Shown: piece by piece, positions 1 to 7,395 of the stretch
Layout of the letters: each line of letters starts with the position of its first letter
Position numbering within the stretch: position 1 is the first letter of the stretch
NCBI GenBank assembly: GCA_902779395.1
Contig: CACZBK010000036.1
Location: forward strand, 1-44,947
Reading direction: 5' to 3'
Source: an uncultured Lachnospiraceae bacterium
GTDB lineage: Bacteria; Bacillota; Clostridia; Lachnospirales; Lachnospiraceae
DNA: 44,947 nucleotides
Notes under the pieces: generated by a model
Seen by the model: the letters and a program-made list of their open reading frames with translations, nothing else
Databases searched by the model: none
What the model was told of the DNA's origin: nothing
Program-made: the position numbers and the translations under genes

Positions 1-1
1 C

Positions 2-334
2 AAAGGCGTTTTCATCAACCATTCAGCGATACTGTCTGCATCCGGCGGTATTGAATTCGAAGACGGCTCCATGGCGGCACCGGGGCTTCGGATCGCAACT
101 ATCAATCATGATATGAATCAGCGTCATGCGATCTATACATATGGAAAAGTAACAGTTAAGAAGAATGCCTGGATCGGAATGAACGTGACGATCTGCCCGG
201 GCGTGACCATCGGTGAGTATGCGGTTGTAGCCGCAGGTGCTGTAGTAACCAGGGATGTGCCGGATTATGCAGTGGTTGGGGGCGTACCTGCCAAGGTGAT
301 CAGGATGCAGGACCCATCTGAGCAGAGGGAATGA
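2..334 (+). CDS. Hexapeptide-repeat O-acetyltransferase, 5'-truncated by window edge
   Basis: The frame is open from the window edge and reads into the C-terminal half of a left-handed beta-helix acetyltransferase. Imperfect hexapeptide turns are visible (NAWIGMNVTICPGVTIGEYAVVAA), followed by AVVTRDVPDYAVVGGVPAKVIR, the C-terminal signature of the maltose/galactoside O-acetyltransferase-like (LbH_MAT_GAT) group. The fragment INHD followed by MNQRH matches the region that in this family holds the catalytic histidine loop. Members transfer acetyl from acetyl-CoA to a sugar or antibiotic hydroxyl as cytosolic trimers; the substrate cannot be told from this part. The first in-frame ATG (base 71) lies inside the domain, so it is not the real start. 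The next gene begins 4 bases after the stop. Confidence 0.85.
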   Translation, partial: KGVFINHSAILSASGGIEFEDGSMAAPGLRIATINHDMNQRHAIYTYGKVTVKKNAWIGMNVTICPGVTIGEYAVVAAGAVVTRDVPDYAVVGGVPAKVIRMQDPSEQRE

Positions 335-338
335 GCCG

Positions 339-662
339 ATGAATGATGAGGAACAGATCCAGGAATTATACAGGCTTTATTGGAAATATATGATAGACAA
401 GGATGTAAATGGACTTCATGAGATCCAGTCAGAAGACTATTTCCTTTGCCATATGACGGGTGTAAAGCAAACGAGAGCAGAATTTGAAAAAGGACTTTTA
501 AACGGTACCTTCAACTATTATTCAGCAGACCATGACAGCATTGAGGCCATGATAGATGGTGATACTGCAAGGATGATCGGATGCAGCAGAGTGATCACAG
601 ATTCTGATTTTCTACATTCATCAATGTATCTGCATTGCCTGTGCTTTCTTAAAGCAATATGA
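339..662 (+). CDS. SnoaL/NTF2-like small protein, probably C-terminally truncated
   Basis: The 107-residue product opens with NDEEQIQELYRLYWKYMIDKDVNGL and continues with GVKQTRAEFEKGLLNGTFNYYS and DGDTARMIGCSRV, the layout of SnoaL-like/NTF2-fold proteins that act as nuclear-transport-factor-like pockets for small molecules. Family members usually run to about 120-130 residues and end in two beta strands with a WK-type motif. Here the end (SSMYLHCLCFLKAI) does not look like those strands, so a frameshift or truncation is likely. It starts 4 bases after the acetyltransferase stop and probably shared its transcript. Function unknown; it may be non-functional. Confidence 0.55.
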   Translation: MNDEEQIQELYRLYWKYMIDKDVNGLHEIQSEDYFLCHMTGVKQTRAEFEKGLLNGTFNYYSADHDSIEAMIDGDTARMIGCSRVITDSDFLHSSMYLHCLCFLKAI

Positions 663-831
663 TTTTCCTCACACAGATAGTTTTGACATTCACAGATATG
701 TCGCATATATTATAAGGGAGATTATTGTAAATAATTCGGAGGAGAAAATGAAGGTAAGAGATATATGAAAGGATGATGGACAGAATGAGATAGAAAAGAA
801 GTTCTTGGAAAAGCAGGGAAGGATTGATCAA

Positions 832-1046
832 ATGTCAGAATTCAAAAACAAGGTGGTAATTATTTCAGGTGGGCTAGAGGAAGAATGCATGAAATACATA
901 GAAAAGCATTTGCGGCATTTTTGCAAGATATACATGAGATAGGAACGTATGATGGAAAAAGCTGCAGAGGAGAAAACGAAAAGGAGTTCCGGAGCGTGGC
1001 GCTCAAACGCGTATTAGAGCAGACTGAGTCTGTAGAAAGAGTATAG
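832..1046 (+). pseudogene. Gene debris: SDR-like 5' end joined out of frame to an unidentified C-terminus
   Basis: From ATG 832 the frame reads MSEFKNKVVIISGG, resembling the first Rossmann strand and glycine motif of short-chain dehydrogenases (xKVVIITGG), but it stops after 36 codons at 940. One base out of frame, a second frame is open from 828 to a stop at 1044-1046 and reads ARGRMHEIHRKAFAAFLQ, ending in VALKRVLEQTESVERV, a protein-like C-terminus that I do not recognise. Shifting frame near 865 gives SGGARG, close to the SDR motif TGGARGIG, so this is either a frameshifted gene or two fused fragments. The stretch 663-831 before it shows no open frame I can support. Confidence 0.35.
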
Positions 1047-1047
1047 T

Positions 1048-1560
1048 ATGAAAATGATCATGGAAACAGAAAGGCTGTTTTTGCGGAAAATGAACATGGA
1101 AGATTATGATGCCTTGTATCTGGTTCTTGCAGATCAGGACATCATGCGGCACTATCCTTATACCTTTGATGAAAGAAGAGTCCGAAGCTGGATAGAGCGG
1201 AATATAGAACGATACCGCAAAGACGGTTTCGGCCTTTGGGCAGTATGCCTGAAGGATACCGGAGAAATGATCGGCGACTGCGGGCTGACGTTGCAGGATA
1301 TAGAAGGAGAAATGCTTCCGGAGATCGGATATCACATTCGTCGTGACCGTCAGCGTAAGGGTTATGCGAAGGAAGCGGCAAAAGCAGTTATGGATTGGGC
1401 GTTTATGAATACAGACTATCCGGCACTGTATTCTTACTGCAAGTATACGAATGAAGCATCGATCAGGACAGCGGAGTCTATCGGGATGCAATTTGACAGA
1501 GAATATCCTGATGAAGCAAATGGAATGACACATGTATCGGTAATATATCGGAGGACTTGA
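1048..1560 (+). CDS. GNAT N-acetyltransferase, RimJ/RimL type
   Basis: The 170-residue protein has the Acetyltransf_3 layout. METERLFLRKMNMEDYDALY is the first strand and helix. The EIGYHIRRDRQRKGYAKEA segment near residues 92-110 contains the acetyl-CoA pyrophosphate-binding R/Q-x-x-G-x-A loop, and NEASIRTAESIGMQFDR is the C-terminal helix with the usual N-x-x-S-x-x-x-x-x-x-x-G pattern. It would acetylate an amine of a protein N-terminus, amino acid or small molecule in the cytosol; the substrate is unknown. The start lies one base after the stop of the preceding gene fragment. The next gene starts 2 bases after this one ends, so the two are co-transcribed. Confidence 0.85.
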   Translation: MKMIMETERLFLRKMNMEDYDALYLVLADQDIMRHYPYTFDERRVRSWIERNIERYRKDGFGLWAVCLKDTGEMIGDCGLTLQDIEGEMLPEIGYHIRRDRQRKGYAKEAAKAVMDWAFMNTDYPALYSYCKYTNEASIRTAESIGMQFDREYPDEANGMTHVSVIYRRT

Positions 1561-1562
1561 TA

Positions 1563-2210
1563 ATGAATGAATACATTGCGTATTGCGGGCTGGACTGTGA
1601 GACCTGTGAAGCGCGCTTGGCTACGGTAAATGATGACAATGAACTGCGGATAAAGGTTTCGAAAGAAAACATCGGGAACGTCACTTATTTATTTTTGACA
1701 GAAGAGAATTTTAATGAAGATTCATTGGATGATTTTTTACGACACCAGGAGGTAAAAGAGTGTTGGAGAAAAAACAGCAATAATGAGTATGTCTTAGTTG
1801 AAAACAAGTATGTGGAAGATTGGGACTTGAATAAACGAAAGGAAGTGGCACGGGAAATTTTGCATAAGATCGCGGGAAAGGGTTTTGCATATGGTGCGTT
1901 TTGCGAAGAAAAGGTTGTAGGATACATTTTAGTATCGAATGAGTTTTTTGGAAGCAGCGATCAATATGTGGAATTACTCTTATATCACGTGTCAGAACCA
2001 TATCGCAGGCATGGTATTGGGAAAAAACTTTTCGCCTTGGCCTGTAAAACAGCAAAAGAGACCGGCGCAAAGAAGTTATATATTTCAGCACATTCTTCGA
2101 AAGAAAGTCAAGCTGCTTATCGAAGATTGGGCTGCATAGAGGCAACAGAGATCGATCAGGCGATAGCAGAAAATGAGCCGTATGATATACAAATGGAGTT
2201 TGTTTTATAA
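1563..2210 (+). CDS. Chimeric DUF3795 N-terminus plus GNAT acetyltransferase
   Basis: Residues 1-33 (YIAYCGLDCETCEARLATVN then DDNELR) match the start of DUF3795, a cysteine-rich putative metal-binding family, with Cys 8, 12 and 15. The later cysteines of DUF3795 are absent. From about residue 43 (YLFLTEENFNEDSLDDFLRH) the protein is a complete GNAT domain with the acetyl-CoA loop YRRHGIGKKL near 147-156 and ESQAAYRRLG near 181-190. The protein is therefore a truncated DUF3795 joined in frame to an acetyltransferase. I chose ATG 1563 over TTG 1557 because GGAGG at 1550-1554 gives 8-base spacing to it. It follows the other GNAT gene by 2 bases and looks AT-richer than its neighbours. Confidence 0.8.
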   Translation: MNEYIAYCGLDCETCEARLATVNDDNELRIKVSKENIGNVTYLFLTEENFNEDSLDDFLRHQEVKECWRKNSNNEYVLVENKYVEDWDLNKRKEVAREILHKIAGKGFAYGAFCEEKVVGYILVSNEFFGSSDQYVELLLYHVSEPYRRHGIGKKLFALACKTAKETGAKKLYISAHSSKESQAAYRRLGCIEATEIDQAIAENEPYDIQMEFVL

Positions 2211-2305
2211 GATGAATGTTTTAACGGATGCGCAGATTGCCTTCCGGGAACAGTTTTTCAGCGGAGTTTTGGTGGGATTATGATAATTTGTCTTATTCAT
2301 TACTA

Positions 2306-2830
2306 TTATCCGGGAACCTGTACTTCGCGATACCTTCCGAAAAGAATCCCATCATCCACATATTTGTCAGTCTCTGACACCCACATCGGGAATTGCCCTG
2401 TAGCGACGGCAGTCTGTCCGTTCAGCATACCGGTATGAAAAGATAAATGTCTGTACTGACGAAGTACCAGTTCCATTCTGGTGAAGGGACAGCTTTCAGG
2501 TTTTTCATACAGCATCTCATCGGTAAGAGCATCCAGATAAGCCAGAGTTTTCTTTTCGACTTTATCCAGGTATTCCAAAAGCTGTTTGTCGGACAGAACG
2601 ACTTTTGTCGGATTATCGGGGTTATCCATTCCCTCTTCATGGAAGTCAGGTTCTTCATATACATATGGATTAAAAAACCATTTGTCTGCGGAATGAAGAG
2701 CGTGATAAGCCCACCTCCAGCATGGAGCGCCACAGCAAAGAGCATCTCTGTCGTAAGCCTGAATGGACGTCCTGATGTTTAAGAAGTTCGGGACTATGGT
2801 ATCCTTGATCACTTTTACTAATTCTCTCAT
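2306..2830 (-). CDS. DinB-like four-helix-bundle protein
   Basis: The 174-residue protein has the DinB/YfiT-like fold pattern: an N-terminal helix, WAYHALHSADKWF with His 43 and 46, and RQYRHLSFHTGMLNG with His 128 and 132. These are the expected histidine ligands of the divalent-metal site. Members are metal-dependent hydrolases or thiol transferases (for example bacillithiol-type), many uncharacterised. The gene is transcribed away from the LysR gene and shares a 157-base divergent promoter region with it, so LysR control is plausible. The 95 bases between it and the upstream acetyltransferase contain only a 23-codon ORF at 2212-2283 that I do not recognise. Confidence 0.75.
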   Translation of the reverse strand: MRELVKVIKDTIVPNFLNIRTSIQAYDRDALCCGAPCWRWAYHALHSADKWFFNPYVYEEPDFHEEGMDNPDNPTKVVLSDKQLLEYLDKVEKKTLAYLDALTDEMLYEKPESCPFTRMELVLRQYRHLSFHTGMLNGQTAVATGQFPMWVSETDKYVDDGILFGRYREVQVPG

Positions 2831-2886
2831 TTTAATATCCTCCGGTTATGATTTATTACTTGATTTTGTTTTATCTTTGATCGTAT

Positions 2887-2907
2887 AATATCATCGAAAA
2901 TGATATT
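2887..2907. promoter_or_regulatory. Perfect inverted repeat in the DinB/LysR divergent promoter region
   Basis: Arms AATATCAT (2887-2894) and ATGATATT (2900-2907) are perfect reverse complements around a 5-base centre. They contain the T-N11-A spacing typical of LysR operators. The site lies about 80 bases upstream of the LysR start and about 60 upstream of the oppositely oriented DinB-like gene, a position suited to LysR autorepression and activation of the divergent gene. The role is inferred. Confidence 0.55.
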
Positions 2908-2987
2908 AGTAAAATTGAAATAAATGAACAATACATTCAGTAAAACTGATATCAAATAATACCGGTTTATAAGCAGAAGGTGATGAT

Positions 2988-3869
2988 ATGACGATCACGC
3001 AGTTAGAAACGTTTGTTAAAATTTCGGAAATGAACAGTTTTTCATTGGCGGCAAATGAGCTGGGATATGCGCAGTCGACTGTAACGATGCAGATCAAACA
3101 GCTTGAGGAAGAACTCGGGTGCGTGCTGTTTGAACGCTTAGGGAAGACCATAGTTTTGACCTCTGCGGGAGAGCGCCTTGTAGATTATGCTGAGAAGCTT
3201 CTTCAGCTGGAACGTGAGATCCATCTTGAAGTACCTGAAGCGGACGAGCCTTCAGGAACACTGAAGATCGGGGTTTCGGAATCCTTATGCTATAACCGTT
3301 TTCCGCAGATCCTGATGGAGTTTAAAAAGCGATTTCCAAAGGTTGACATAGGGCTATCGTTTATCATGCATGATACATTTCCAGAACTGCTGAAAAAAGG
3401 AGAACTTGATCTGGTATATACCCTGAATCCGCCTATCGAAGATGCGAATCTTAAACTGCTGCATAAACAGCGGGAATTCCTGGGATTTTATGCATGTCCC
3501 GGACATGAACTGACAAAAAAGAAAAAGATAAGGGAACGGGATCTTAACAAGGTCCCTATGCTCCTTACTTCGCATAATTGCAGTTTCAGAAATATGTTTC
3601 TAAGTGATATGAAGCAGTATGATCTGAGTCCCGATATTGTGCTGGAAACAAGCAGCAAAGAAGTTTTGAAAGCCTTTGCGGCAAACGGACACGGCGTTGC
3701 TTTGATGCCGGAAATGACAGCTGAGTCGGAACTGAAAAGAGGAAATCTTGTAAAATTAAACTGGGCCGGAGATGATCTTACTGTTTTCTCACAGGTTTTT
3801 GTGCATAAGGATAAGCACATTACAAGATCCATGGAAGGACTGGTTCAGTTGATCAAAGCTGTAAGCTGA
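2988..3869 (+). CDS. LysR-family transcriptional regulator
   Basis: The 293-residue protein has an N-terminal winged helix-turn-helix (MTITQLETFVKISEMNSFSL, AANELGYAQSTVTMQIKQLE, residues 1-60), a linker helix, and a periplasmic-binding-protein-like effector domain from about residue 90 (GTLKIGVSESLCYNRFPQIL). Length and order are standard for LysR. It binds DNA as a dimer or tetramer and responds to a small ligand that cannot be predicted here. The ATG at 2988 is preceded by AAGGTGATG. The DUF1848 gene begins 8 bases after its stop, so it is probably co-transcribed with it. The DinB-like gene is divergent, with a palindrome between them. Confidence 0.92.
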   Translation: MTITQLETFVKISEMNSFSLAANELGYAQSTVTMQIKQLEEELGCVLFERLGKTIVLTSAGERLVDYAEKLLQLEREIHLEVPEADEPSGTLKIGVSESLCYNRFPQILMEFKKRFPKVDIGLSFIMHDTFPELLKKGELDLVYTLNPPIEDANLKLLHKQREFLGFYACPGHELTKKKKIRERDLNKVPMLLTSHNCSFRNMFLSDMKQYDLSPDIVLETSSKEVLKAFAANGHGVALMPEMTAESELKRGNLVKLNWAGDDLTVFSQVFVHKDKHITRSMEGLVQLIKAVS

Positions 3870-3877
3870 GGAGAAAT

Positions 3878-4804
3878 ATGATCATTAATACAGGACAAAG
3901 AACAGATATACCGGCTTTTTACGCGGAATGGTTTTCAAACAGAATAAAAGAAGGTTTTGTCTGTGTTCGAAATCCTTATAATCCGAACCAGGTGAGCAGG
4001 TACCGGCTGGATCCGTCCTTAGTCGATGTGATAGGCTTCTGTACAAAGAATCCGGCACCGATGTTTCCTTGTATGGAACTGATCAAGGATTTTGGACAAT
4101 ACTGGTTTGTAACACTCACGCCGTATGGACGGGATATCGAGCCGAATGTTCCGGATAAGCATCGTTTGATAGAGAATTTCAAAATACTGTCCGATATGGT
4201 AGGAGTGAATTCTATAGGTTGGAGATATGATCCTATCCTTTTATCGGATAAATATACATCGGAGTATCATTTACATGCTTTCAAACAGATCGCAGAAAGC
4301 CTGAAGGGATATACGAAGACTGTGGTTATAAGTTTTATCGATCTGTATCCAAAGGTCAGAAAGAATTTCCCGGAGGCAAGAGAAGTTTCTCGGACTGACA
4401 GATTAAAGCTCGGACAGAAGATAATAAGGATCGCGACGGAATGTGGCATGACCGTTAAGCCGTGTGCAGAAGGGAATGAACTGGCTGAGTACGGAGCTGA
4501 TTGCAGCGGATGTATGAAGGTCAGCGATTATGAAAAGGCGATCGGTAAAAGACTTACAGCACCAAAGAAGAAAGGTGCCAGAGCTGAATGCGCCTGTTAT
4601 CTGGCTTGTGATATAGGAGCGTACAACACTTGCCTGCATCTTTGTAAATATTGTTACGCGAATGCTGAACCGGCAGTAATATATGCACAGAACAGATTAC
4701 ATGATCCGGCATCACCATTCCTGATCGGAAATTATACGGAAGGTGATAAGATACATGAAGTACCGCAGGAATCATGGATAGATATGCAGGAGAGTCTGTT
4801 TTAG
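3878..4804 (+). CDS. DUF1848 protein with C-terminal CX3CX2C cluster motif
   Basis: The 308-residue protein matches DUF1848: IINTGQRTDIPAFYAEWFSN at the start, CTKNPAPM near residue 55, and WRYDPILLS near 115. The C-terminal third is cysteine-rich (residues 196, 209, 212, 238, 240, 244, 252, 256, 259) and ends with CLHLCKYCYAN, a CX3CX2C triad like the radical-SAM iron-sulfur motif but at the C-terminal side. Family function is unknown to me; an iron-sulfur cluster is likely. It is coupled to the LysR gene with an 8-base gap, so it may be part of that regulator's own operon. A small gap then leads to a HAD gene. Confidence 0.85.
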   Translation: MIINTGQRTDIPAFYAEWFSNRIKEGFVCVRNPYNPNQVSRYRLDPSLVDVIGFCTKNPAPMFPCMELIKDFGQYWFVTLTPYGRDIEPNVPDKHRLIENFKILSDMVGVNSIGWRYDPILLSDKYTSEYHLHAFKQIAESLKGYTKTVVISFIDLYPKVRKNFPEAREVSRTDRLKLGQKIIRIATECGMTVKPCAEGNELAEYGADCSGCMKVSDYEKAIGKRLTAPKKKGARAECACYLACDIGAYNTCLHLCKYCYANAEPAVIYAQNRLHDPASPFLIGNYTEGDKIHEVPQESWIDMQESLF

Positions 4805-4856
4805 GGATAATGAGAAATGATGGAAGATAACAAGTATAAAAGGAGAAAACATTTTT

Positions 4857-5474
4857 ATGAGATGGATTTTTTTTGATCTCGGAGCAACTTTGGTTGATGA
4901 GAGTGATGTTTATAAAAGCCGCTGTGAGTATGCGATCCGGCAGATGAACATAGATCCTGCAGAGTTTATGAACAGGGTTTATGAGGAAGCTAAGATCAGT
5001 CCGACACCGATCAGGACGGCTGCCAAAGCTTACGGAGTGGGTTTGCCGGAATGGGACAGCAGTCTTGAAAAACTGTATGAGGGAGCTTTTGATATAGTCT
5101 CTTACCTGTATGGAAAATATAAGCTCGGGATCATAGCAAACCAATCGTTAGGAACGCAGGAAAGAATAGATAACTGGGGCATAGGAAAGTTCTTTGATGT
5201 TGTAATGGCTTCCGCAGAAGCCGGGTGTGCAAAACCTGATCTGAAGATTTTTTCCGCGGCACTCGATAAGGCGGGATGCAAGCCGGCGGATGCTGTAATG
5301 GTTGGAGACCGGCTGGATAATGATATTATTCCGGCAAAAAAGCTTGGAATGAAAACAATATGGGTACGTCAGGGCTACGCTATATATCAGAGCATAGATG
5401 ACGAGAGTAAGAGACCGGATCATATTGTTAACAGCATAAGTGAGCTAAAGGGGCTTTTGGGTGGAGCGTTATAA
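4857..5474 (+). CDS. HAD-superfamily hydrolase-like protein
   Basis: The 205-residue protein carries HAD motifs. Motif I is FFDLGATLVDE, with nucleophile Asp 7 kept but the second Asp of DxDxT replaced by Gly. Motif II is near IIANQS, the motif III lysine is in KPDLKIF, and motif IV is VMVGDRLDNDIIPAKKLG. The family dephosphorylates small phosphorylated metabolites in the cytosol. Loss of the general acid/base Asp could lower or change activity, but DxGxT proteins are common in this group and may still be enzymes. ATG 4857 follows AAGGAG with about 12-base spacing. The stop is followed in the same frame by a transglutaminase gene fragment. Confidence 0.85.
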   Translation: MRWIFFDLGATLVDESDVYKSRCEYAIRQMNIDPAEFMNRVYEEAKISPTPIRTAAKAYGVGLPEWDSSLEKLYEGAFDIVSYLYGKYKLGIIANQSLGTQERIDNWGIGKFFDVVMASAEAGCAKPDLKIFSAALDKAGCKPADAVMVGDRLDNDIIPAKKLGMKTIWVRQGYAIYQSIDDESKRPDHIVNSISELKGLLGGAL

Positions 5475-5652
5475 AGGGACAGACGGGTTACGCTTTCGGC
5501 AAGCGATACGCTTCGGGAAGGCGTCGGTATCTGCTGGGCTAAGGCAAACCTGCTTGCGGCACTGCTGCGTGCAAATGGTATTCCGGCAGGCTTCTCATAT
5601 CAGCGCCTGACTCTCGGGGATACGCCCGATACGGGATATTGCATTCATGCTA
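5475..5652 (+). pseudogene. Transglutaminase-like protein fragment
   Basis: Directly after the HAD stop, in the same frame, the sequence reads RVTLSASDTLREGVGICWAK and then ANLLAALLRANGIPAGFSYQ, RLTLGDTPDTGYCIHA. This is the catalytic core of transglutaminase-like (papain-fold) proteins; the GICWAK cysteine would be the nucleophile. There is no start codon, no N-terminal domain, and the homology ends exactly where a palindromic repeat begins at 5653, before the downstream Asp motif. It is a decayed internal fragment, not a working gene. Confidence 0.75.
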
Positions 5653-5718
5653 TGAGGACAGGGGGACGGTCCCAGCGTCCTCAAAAAATGAGGACAAAAG
5701 GACCGTCCCCCTGTCCTC
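5653..5718. repeat. Dispersed palindromic hairpin repeat, copy 1
   Basis: A 19-base outer stem starting GAGGACAGGGGGACGG at 5654 pairs perfectly with its complement ending at 5718. Inside it a second small stem (GTCCTCA/TGAGGAC) is nested around an A-rich loop. A near-identical copy lies at 11402-11469. Transcribed RNA would form a long cruciform-like hairpin. The element resembles the miniature palindromic repeats (REP/MITE-like) found scattered in Firmicutes genomes; no transposase is nearby. It cuts the transglutaminase fragment. Confidence 0.85.
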
Positions 5719-5876
5719 GTGGCTTCTGGCCTCCGGATGAAGATCACCCATTTTAATGTAACCCGTTAACCGTACGTCTGCAATGGTACTGCCGGTTCTA
5801 TACCGGCCGGCAGGATCCTTTGCAACAACCTGCAAAAGTGTTCTGCAATCACCTGCATTTTTTTCTGCAACTTGCA
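5719..5876. other. Non-coding stretch with a TGCA-rich cluster
   Basis: No gene is supported here. Between 5820 and 5877 the pentamer TGCAA/TTGCA occurs at short intervals (TTTGCAACAACCTGCAAAAG, then TTCTGCAATCACCTGCATTT, then TTCTGCAACTTGCAAAA), forming overlapping small inverted repeats. It sits between two gene fragments; no role can be assigned. Confidence 0.4.
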
Positions 5877-6020
5877 AAAAACACTTCGGGAATTGTGGTA
5901 TTACTTCATCCATATTCCGGAAATACGATAAAACGGATAATCAAGCACCCTAAAATGTATTTTATGGATACGGGGCTGGCTTGTTATTTAAGTACCGGAA
6001 AATGTTCTTTTTTTTGTTGA
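5877..6020 (+). pseudogene. DUF4143 (AAA-type ATPase) C-terminal fragment
   Basis: The frame reads NTSGIVVLLHPYSGNTIKRI then IKHPKMYFMDTGLACYLS, a clear match to the DUF4143 region of the large AAA ATPase/DUF4143 family, where the consensus is roughly TSGIVYLLxPY...KxPKxYFxDTGLxxYL. The upstream ATPase domain and the rest of the C-terminus are missing. The reading frame runs into a stop (TGA at 6018-6020) that is part of the TTGACA promoter box of the next gene. This is a gene relic. Confidence 0.75.
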
Positions 6021-6045
6021 CAATACTAATACGCGTTAGTATAAT
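6017..6045 (+). promoter_or_regulatory. Consensus promoter with embedded TetR-type operator
   Basis: TTGACA (6017-6022) and TATAAT (6040-6045) are separated by exactly 17 bases. The spacer carries an inverted repeat with arms ATACTAA (6023-6029) and TTAGTAT (6036-6042) around a CG centre; the right arm overlaps the -10 box. A protein bound there would block RNA polymerase, so autorepression by the TetR protein encoded immediately downstream is the natural reading. Confidence 0.8.
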
Positions 6046-6110
6046 AACTAATGAATATAAGTGCGGCCGCGGCAAATGCTTGTTTACCGAAAAGAAAGGA
6101 TAGCCGGAGG

Positions 6111-6734
6111 ATGGGGAGAAAAGAGGAAATATTATATGCGGCGCTGGAACTCGCGGCTGAGAACGGGATCAAAGGCGTATCTATGTCGCTGATCGCGGAG
6201 AAGGTGGGCATCAAAGCGCCGTCACTGTACAATCATTTCAAGTCCAAGGACGAGATCGTAAGGGAAATGTACGGCTTTCTGCGGGACCGGGCGCTGGCCG
6301 GAGGCGGTCCGGCACCTTTGGATCTTTCAAAGCTGTCGGATATGAGTGTGGAAGAAATACTGCTTGATTCGGTCTCCGCATATATGGGGATCGTATCTGA
6401 CAGGGATATGCTCACGCTATTCAAAGTCCTATATTCGGAAAGGGGCACCAATCCTGTAGCGGCTCAGATCCTTGTGGAGGAAACAGAGAGGATGCTCCGC
6501 TCTTCAAGAAATATGTTTTATGCCCTGGTCGTTCATGGAAAAGTGAAAAACGATGACATTGATACAGCGGCCATGACATATTCCCTTACGATCCATTCAC
6601 TTATCGATTACAGGATGGACATGCTGACAGCAGGAATGATACGGGAGTTTGGGGAAGAGGGAAGCGCCGTTCCCTTAAGTATTCGTGATTTTATTAGATG
6701 GTTTAGCCATCAGATAGGAGTGAACAATGAATAG
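6111..6734 (+). CDS. TetR/AcrR-family transcriptional regulator
   Basis: The protein of about 207 residues begins MGRKEEILYAALELAAENGI and has the TetR helix-turn-helix VSMSLIAEKVGIKAPSLYNH followed by FKSKDEIV (residues 24-50). A variable ligand-binding helical domain follows. The start at 6111 is preferred because TetR homology begins there and AGAAAGGA lies 10 bases upstream; an in-frame ATG at 6051 would add 20 unrelated residues that include the transcription start region. The gene overlaps the DUF998 gene by 8 bases and is first in a TetR-DUF998-methyltransferase operon under a promoter with its own operator. The inducer is unknown. Confidence 0.9.
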   Translation: MGRKEEILYAALELAAENGIKGVSMSLIAEKVGIKAPSLYNHFKSKDEIVREMYGFLRDRALAGGGPAPLDLSKLSDMSVEEILLDSVSAYMGIVSDRDMLTLFKVLYSERGTNPVAAQILVEETERMLRSSRNMFYALVVHGKVKNDDIDTAAMTYSLTIHSLIDYRMDMLTAGMIREFGEEGSAVPLSIRDFIRWFSHQIGVNNE

Positions 6735-7395
6735 GAAACTGATCAATTGGATCGGACTTACAGGGCTTGCCGCACTGATATCTTATGCGCTGGCGGCATA
6801 CTTCTGCAGAGGGGCATTTCCGGGATATAACTGGATGGAGTCTGCCGTAAGTGATCTTTCGGCAGAGACAGCACCGTCGAGGCAGCTTTGGGATAAGCTT
6901 TCCGCGTTGTATTCCGCCGGAAGCATCGTGTGTGCCACGTGCGCAGCTATCTATGTTTCGGAAATAAAGATCTCAACCAGGCTGTTCCGAGTCGGGATCT
7001 ATCTGTTTACCGTTATGAACTGGATATCGAAGATCGGATTTGAGATGTTTGCTCTTGACGATGCCGGTAAGCAGATATCTTCGCTTCAGGAAGTGATGCA
7101 TATGGTCGTTACGGCACTTGTGGTGATCCTTTCTATGGTGTCGCTTGTCATGCTGATCATTGCGGGGATCAGGAATAAAGAAGTGCGAGGAGTAGGAATC
7201 TGGGCGGCCGTATTTTTTGCGATGATGCTGATAGGACCTGTCGGCATGCAGGTACTTCCTCCTCAGTATTTTGGTATAGCGGAAAGATTCAGCATCTATT
7301 CAGCGATAGGATTTAATGCTGTTCTCGGATTTTATCTATTCAACGGATTTGGGATCAAAGATAAGAAAAAGGATGAGGGATCAAATGGTCATTGA
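6727..7395 (+). CDS. DUF998 family integral membrane protein
   Basis: The 222-residue hydrophobic protein has about six membrane segments, visible near residues 8-26, 60-78, 85-105, 125-147, 157-176 and 188-208. It has the DUF998 signature region near the N-terminus (PGYNWMESAVSDLSAETAPS). DUF998 proteins are multi-span proteins of unknown function, related in layout to cytochrome-b561-like or heptahelical families. The gene overlaps both neighbours, by 8 bases with tetR and 11 with the methyltransferase, so translation of all three is coupled. The TetR protein probably controls it. Confidence 0.8.
   Translation: MNRKLINWIGLTGLAALISYALAAYFCRGAFPGYNWMESAVSDLSAETAPSRQLWDKLSALYSAGSIVCATCAAIYVSEIKISTRLFRVGIYLFTVMNWISKIGFEMFALDDAGKQISSLQEVMHMVVTALVVILSMVSLVMLIIAGIRNKEVRGVGIWAAVFFAMMLIGPVGMQVLPPQYFGIAERFSIYSAIGFNAVLGFYLFNGFGIKDKKKDEGSNGH

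Noticed and set aside
1003-1533. Long open frame on the minus strand (176 codons) opposite the GNAT gene
   Set aside because: It is the shadow of the well-supported acetyltransferase gene on the plus strand; composition is His/Phe/Ile-rich and no family resemblance is seen.
4554-5144. Minus-strand open frame of 196 codons across DUF1848 and HAD genes
   Set aside because: It crosses two clear plus-strand genes and their gap and shows no domain.
5653-5718. Possible rho-independent terminator
   Set aside because: The hairpin is not followed by a T run and recurs elsewhere with the same full length, so it is better described as a repeat element.
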